Origin: F23-B02 sp963610045
Lineage (GTDB): Bacteria > Bacillota > Clostridia > Oscillospirales > Oscillospiraceae
DNA length: 5,308 nt
NCBI GenBank assembly: GCA_963610045.1
Contig: CAVDMS010000089.1
Span: forward strand, 1 to 5,308
Direction: 5' to 3'
Shown: piece by piece, positions 5,170-5,308 of the stretch
How positions within the stretch are numbered: the stretch's first letter is position 1
Layout of the letters: each line of letters begins with the position of its first letter
Program-made: the position numbers and the translations under genes
The notes under the pieces: generated by a model
The model's database searches: none
Seen by the model: the letters and a program-made list of their open reading frames with translations, nothing else
Told to the model about the DNA's origin: nothing

Positions 5170-5227
5170 AAAAGTCCCCCCTTGCTGCATACATACTGCG
5201 GCAGGGATCTTCCCTTTTGCGGGGGAC
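5168..5227 (-). promoter_or_regulatory. Riboswitch expression platform: terminator-like hairpin covering the folT ribosome site
   Basis: In the transcript GUCCCCC (5221-5227) can pair with GGGGGAC (5174-5180), extendable by a G/U and an A/U pair to 9 bp, followed at once by six U (5168-5173). The same 3' arm is the folT Shine-Dalgarno site and the U-tract contains the UUG start, so this hairpin could stop transcription, block translation, or both. A small hairpin (AGGGA/TCCCT, 5203-5215) lies inside the large loop. Confidence 0.65.
5176..5183 (-). promoter_or_regulatory. folT: folT Shine-Dalgarno site that decides the TTG start
   Basis: AAGGGGGG lies 6 nt before the TTG at 5167-5169. No other candidate start in the frame has such a site nearby, and the first conserved FolT residues follow soon after. 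Confidence 0.7.
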
Positions 5228-5236
5228 CTATCCCTT

Positions 5237-5308
5237 GTTGCAGCGGATGCGAAACGGGTATCGCAGGGCTTTGCCCTTTCGTTCGGAGGCAACTCCCATC
5301 CTCCGTCC
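5237..5308 (-). ncRNA. Tetrahydrofolate (THF) riboswitch, 3' part only, cut by the window edge
   Basis: Reading the minus strand from 5308, the stem CGGAGG/CCTCCG (5300-5305 with 5284-5289) encloses ATGGGAGTTG. Then come ACGAAA, a small hairpin GGGC-AAA-GCCC (5266-5276), and the conserved ending CGCATCCGCTGCAAC (5237-5251). Order and sequence match the 3' half of known THF aptamers, which contain GAUGGGA-type and GCAUCCGCU segments. The 5' half (the GGAGAGUAG and GCGUUAAGUG segments and the first strands of P1 and P2) should lie just beyond 5308. It precedes folT, the usual THF-riboswitch target. Binding of THF is expected to switch the operon off. Confidence 0.85.

Noticed and set aside
5170..5292. 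N-terminal extension of the folT frame by 41 residues.
   Set aside because: The extra codons are the riboswitch and its expression platform, while the TTG at 5169 has a well-spaced Shine-Dalgarno site.

Overview
The window looks like chromosomal DNA of a Gram-positive Firmicute, most likely a gut-type member of Clostridia (Oscillospiraceae/Ruminococcaceae-like). The support is strong GGAGG-type ribosome binding sites before almost every gene, a THF riboswitch in front of an ECF-transporter folate gene, and an ECF sigma factor paired with a zinc-binding anti-sigma protein. The genus assignment is inference. All genes except one (the XRE regulator) are on the minus strand.

Right part (about 2818-5308, minus strand): a folate salvage operon. 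It is read from the window edge as the 3' part of a tetrahydrofolate riboswitch with an expression platform, then folT (folate S component of an ECF transporter, TTG start). folT overlaps by 11 bp a long gene that fuses FolC (dihydrofolate/folylpolyglutamate synthase) to 5-formyltetrahydrofolate cyclo-ligase. A strong hairpin terminator follows. Uptake, glutamate tagging and recovery of the 5-formyl storage form would thus be under one folate-sensing switch.

Middle (about 1438-2786, minus strand): an ECF sigma factor and its membrane anti-sigma factor, overlapping by 11 bp, with a candidate self-recognised promoter upstream. This unit ends at a second hairpin that shares its basal stem, loop and flank with the terminator after the folate operon, while the top of the stem differs with pairing kept.

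Left part (about 60-1439): a compact regulator/effector locus. A 70-aa XRE-type HTH regulator (plus strand) is divergent from a minus-strand cassette of four very small genes: a 27-aa Cys/Tyr-rich peptide, a 121-aa protein with two membrane helices, a 95-aa protein made of five 17-18-residue Gly-Tyr-Ile-Tyr repeats, and a 71-aa hypothetical protein. The genes are 2-18 bp apart, each with its own Shine-Dalgarno site. The cassette promoter is near-consensus (TTGACT, 17 bp, TAAAAT) and lies almost exactly within a 23-bp near-perfect palindrome, the likely operator of the XRE protein. The cassette ends at a bidirectional terminator at 58-96. This is the least explained and most interesting part of the window.
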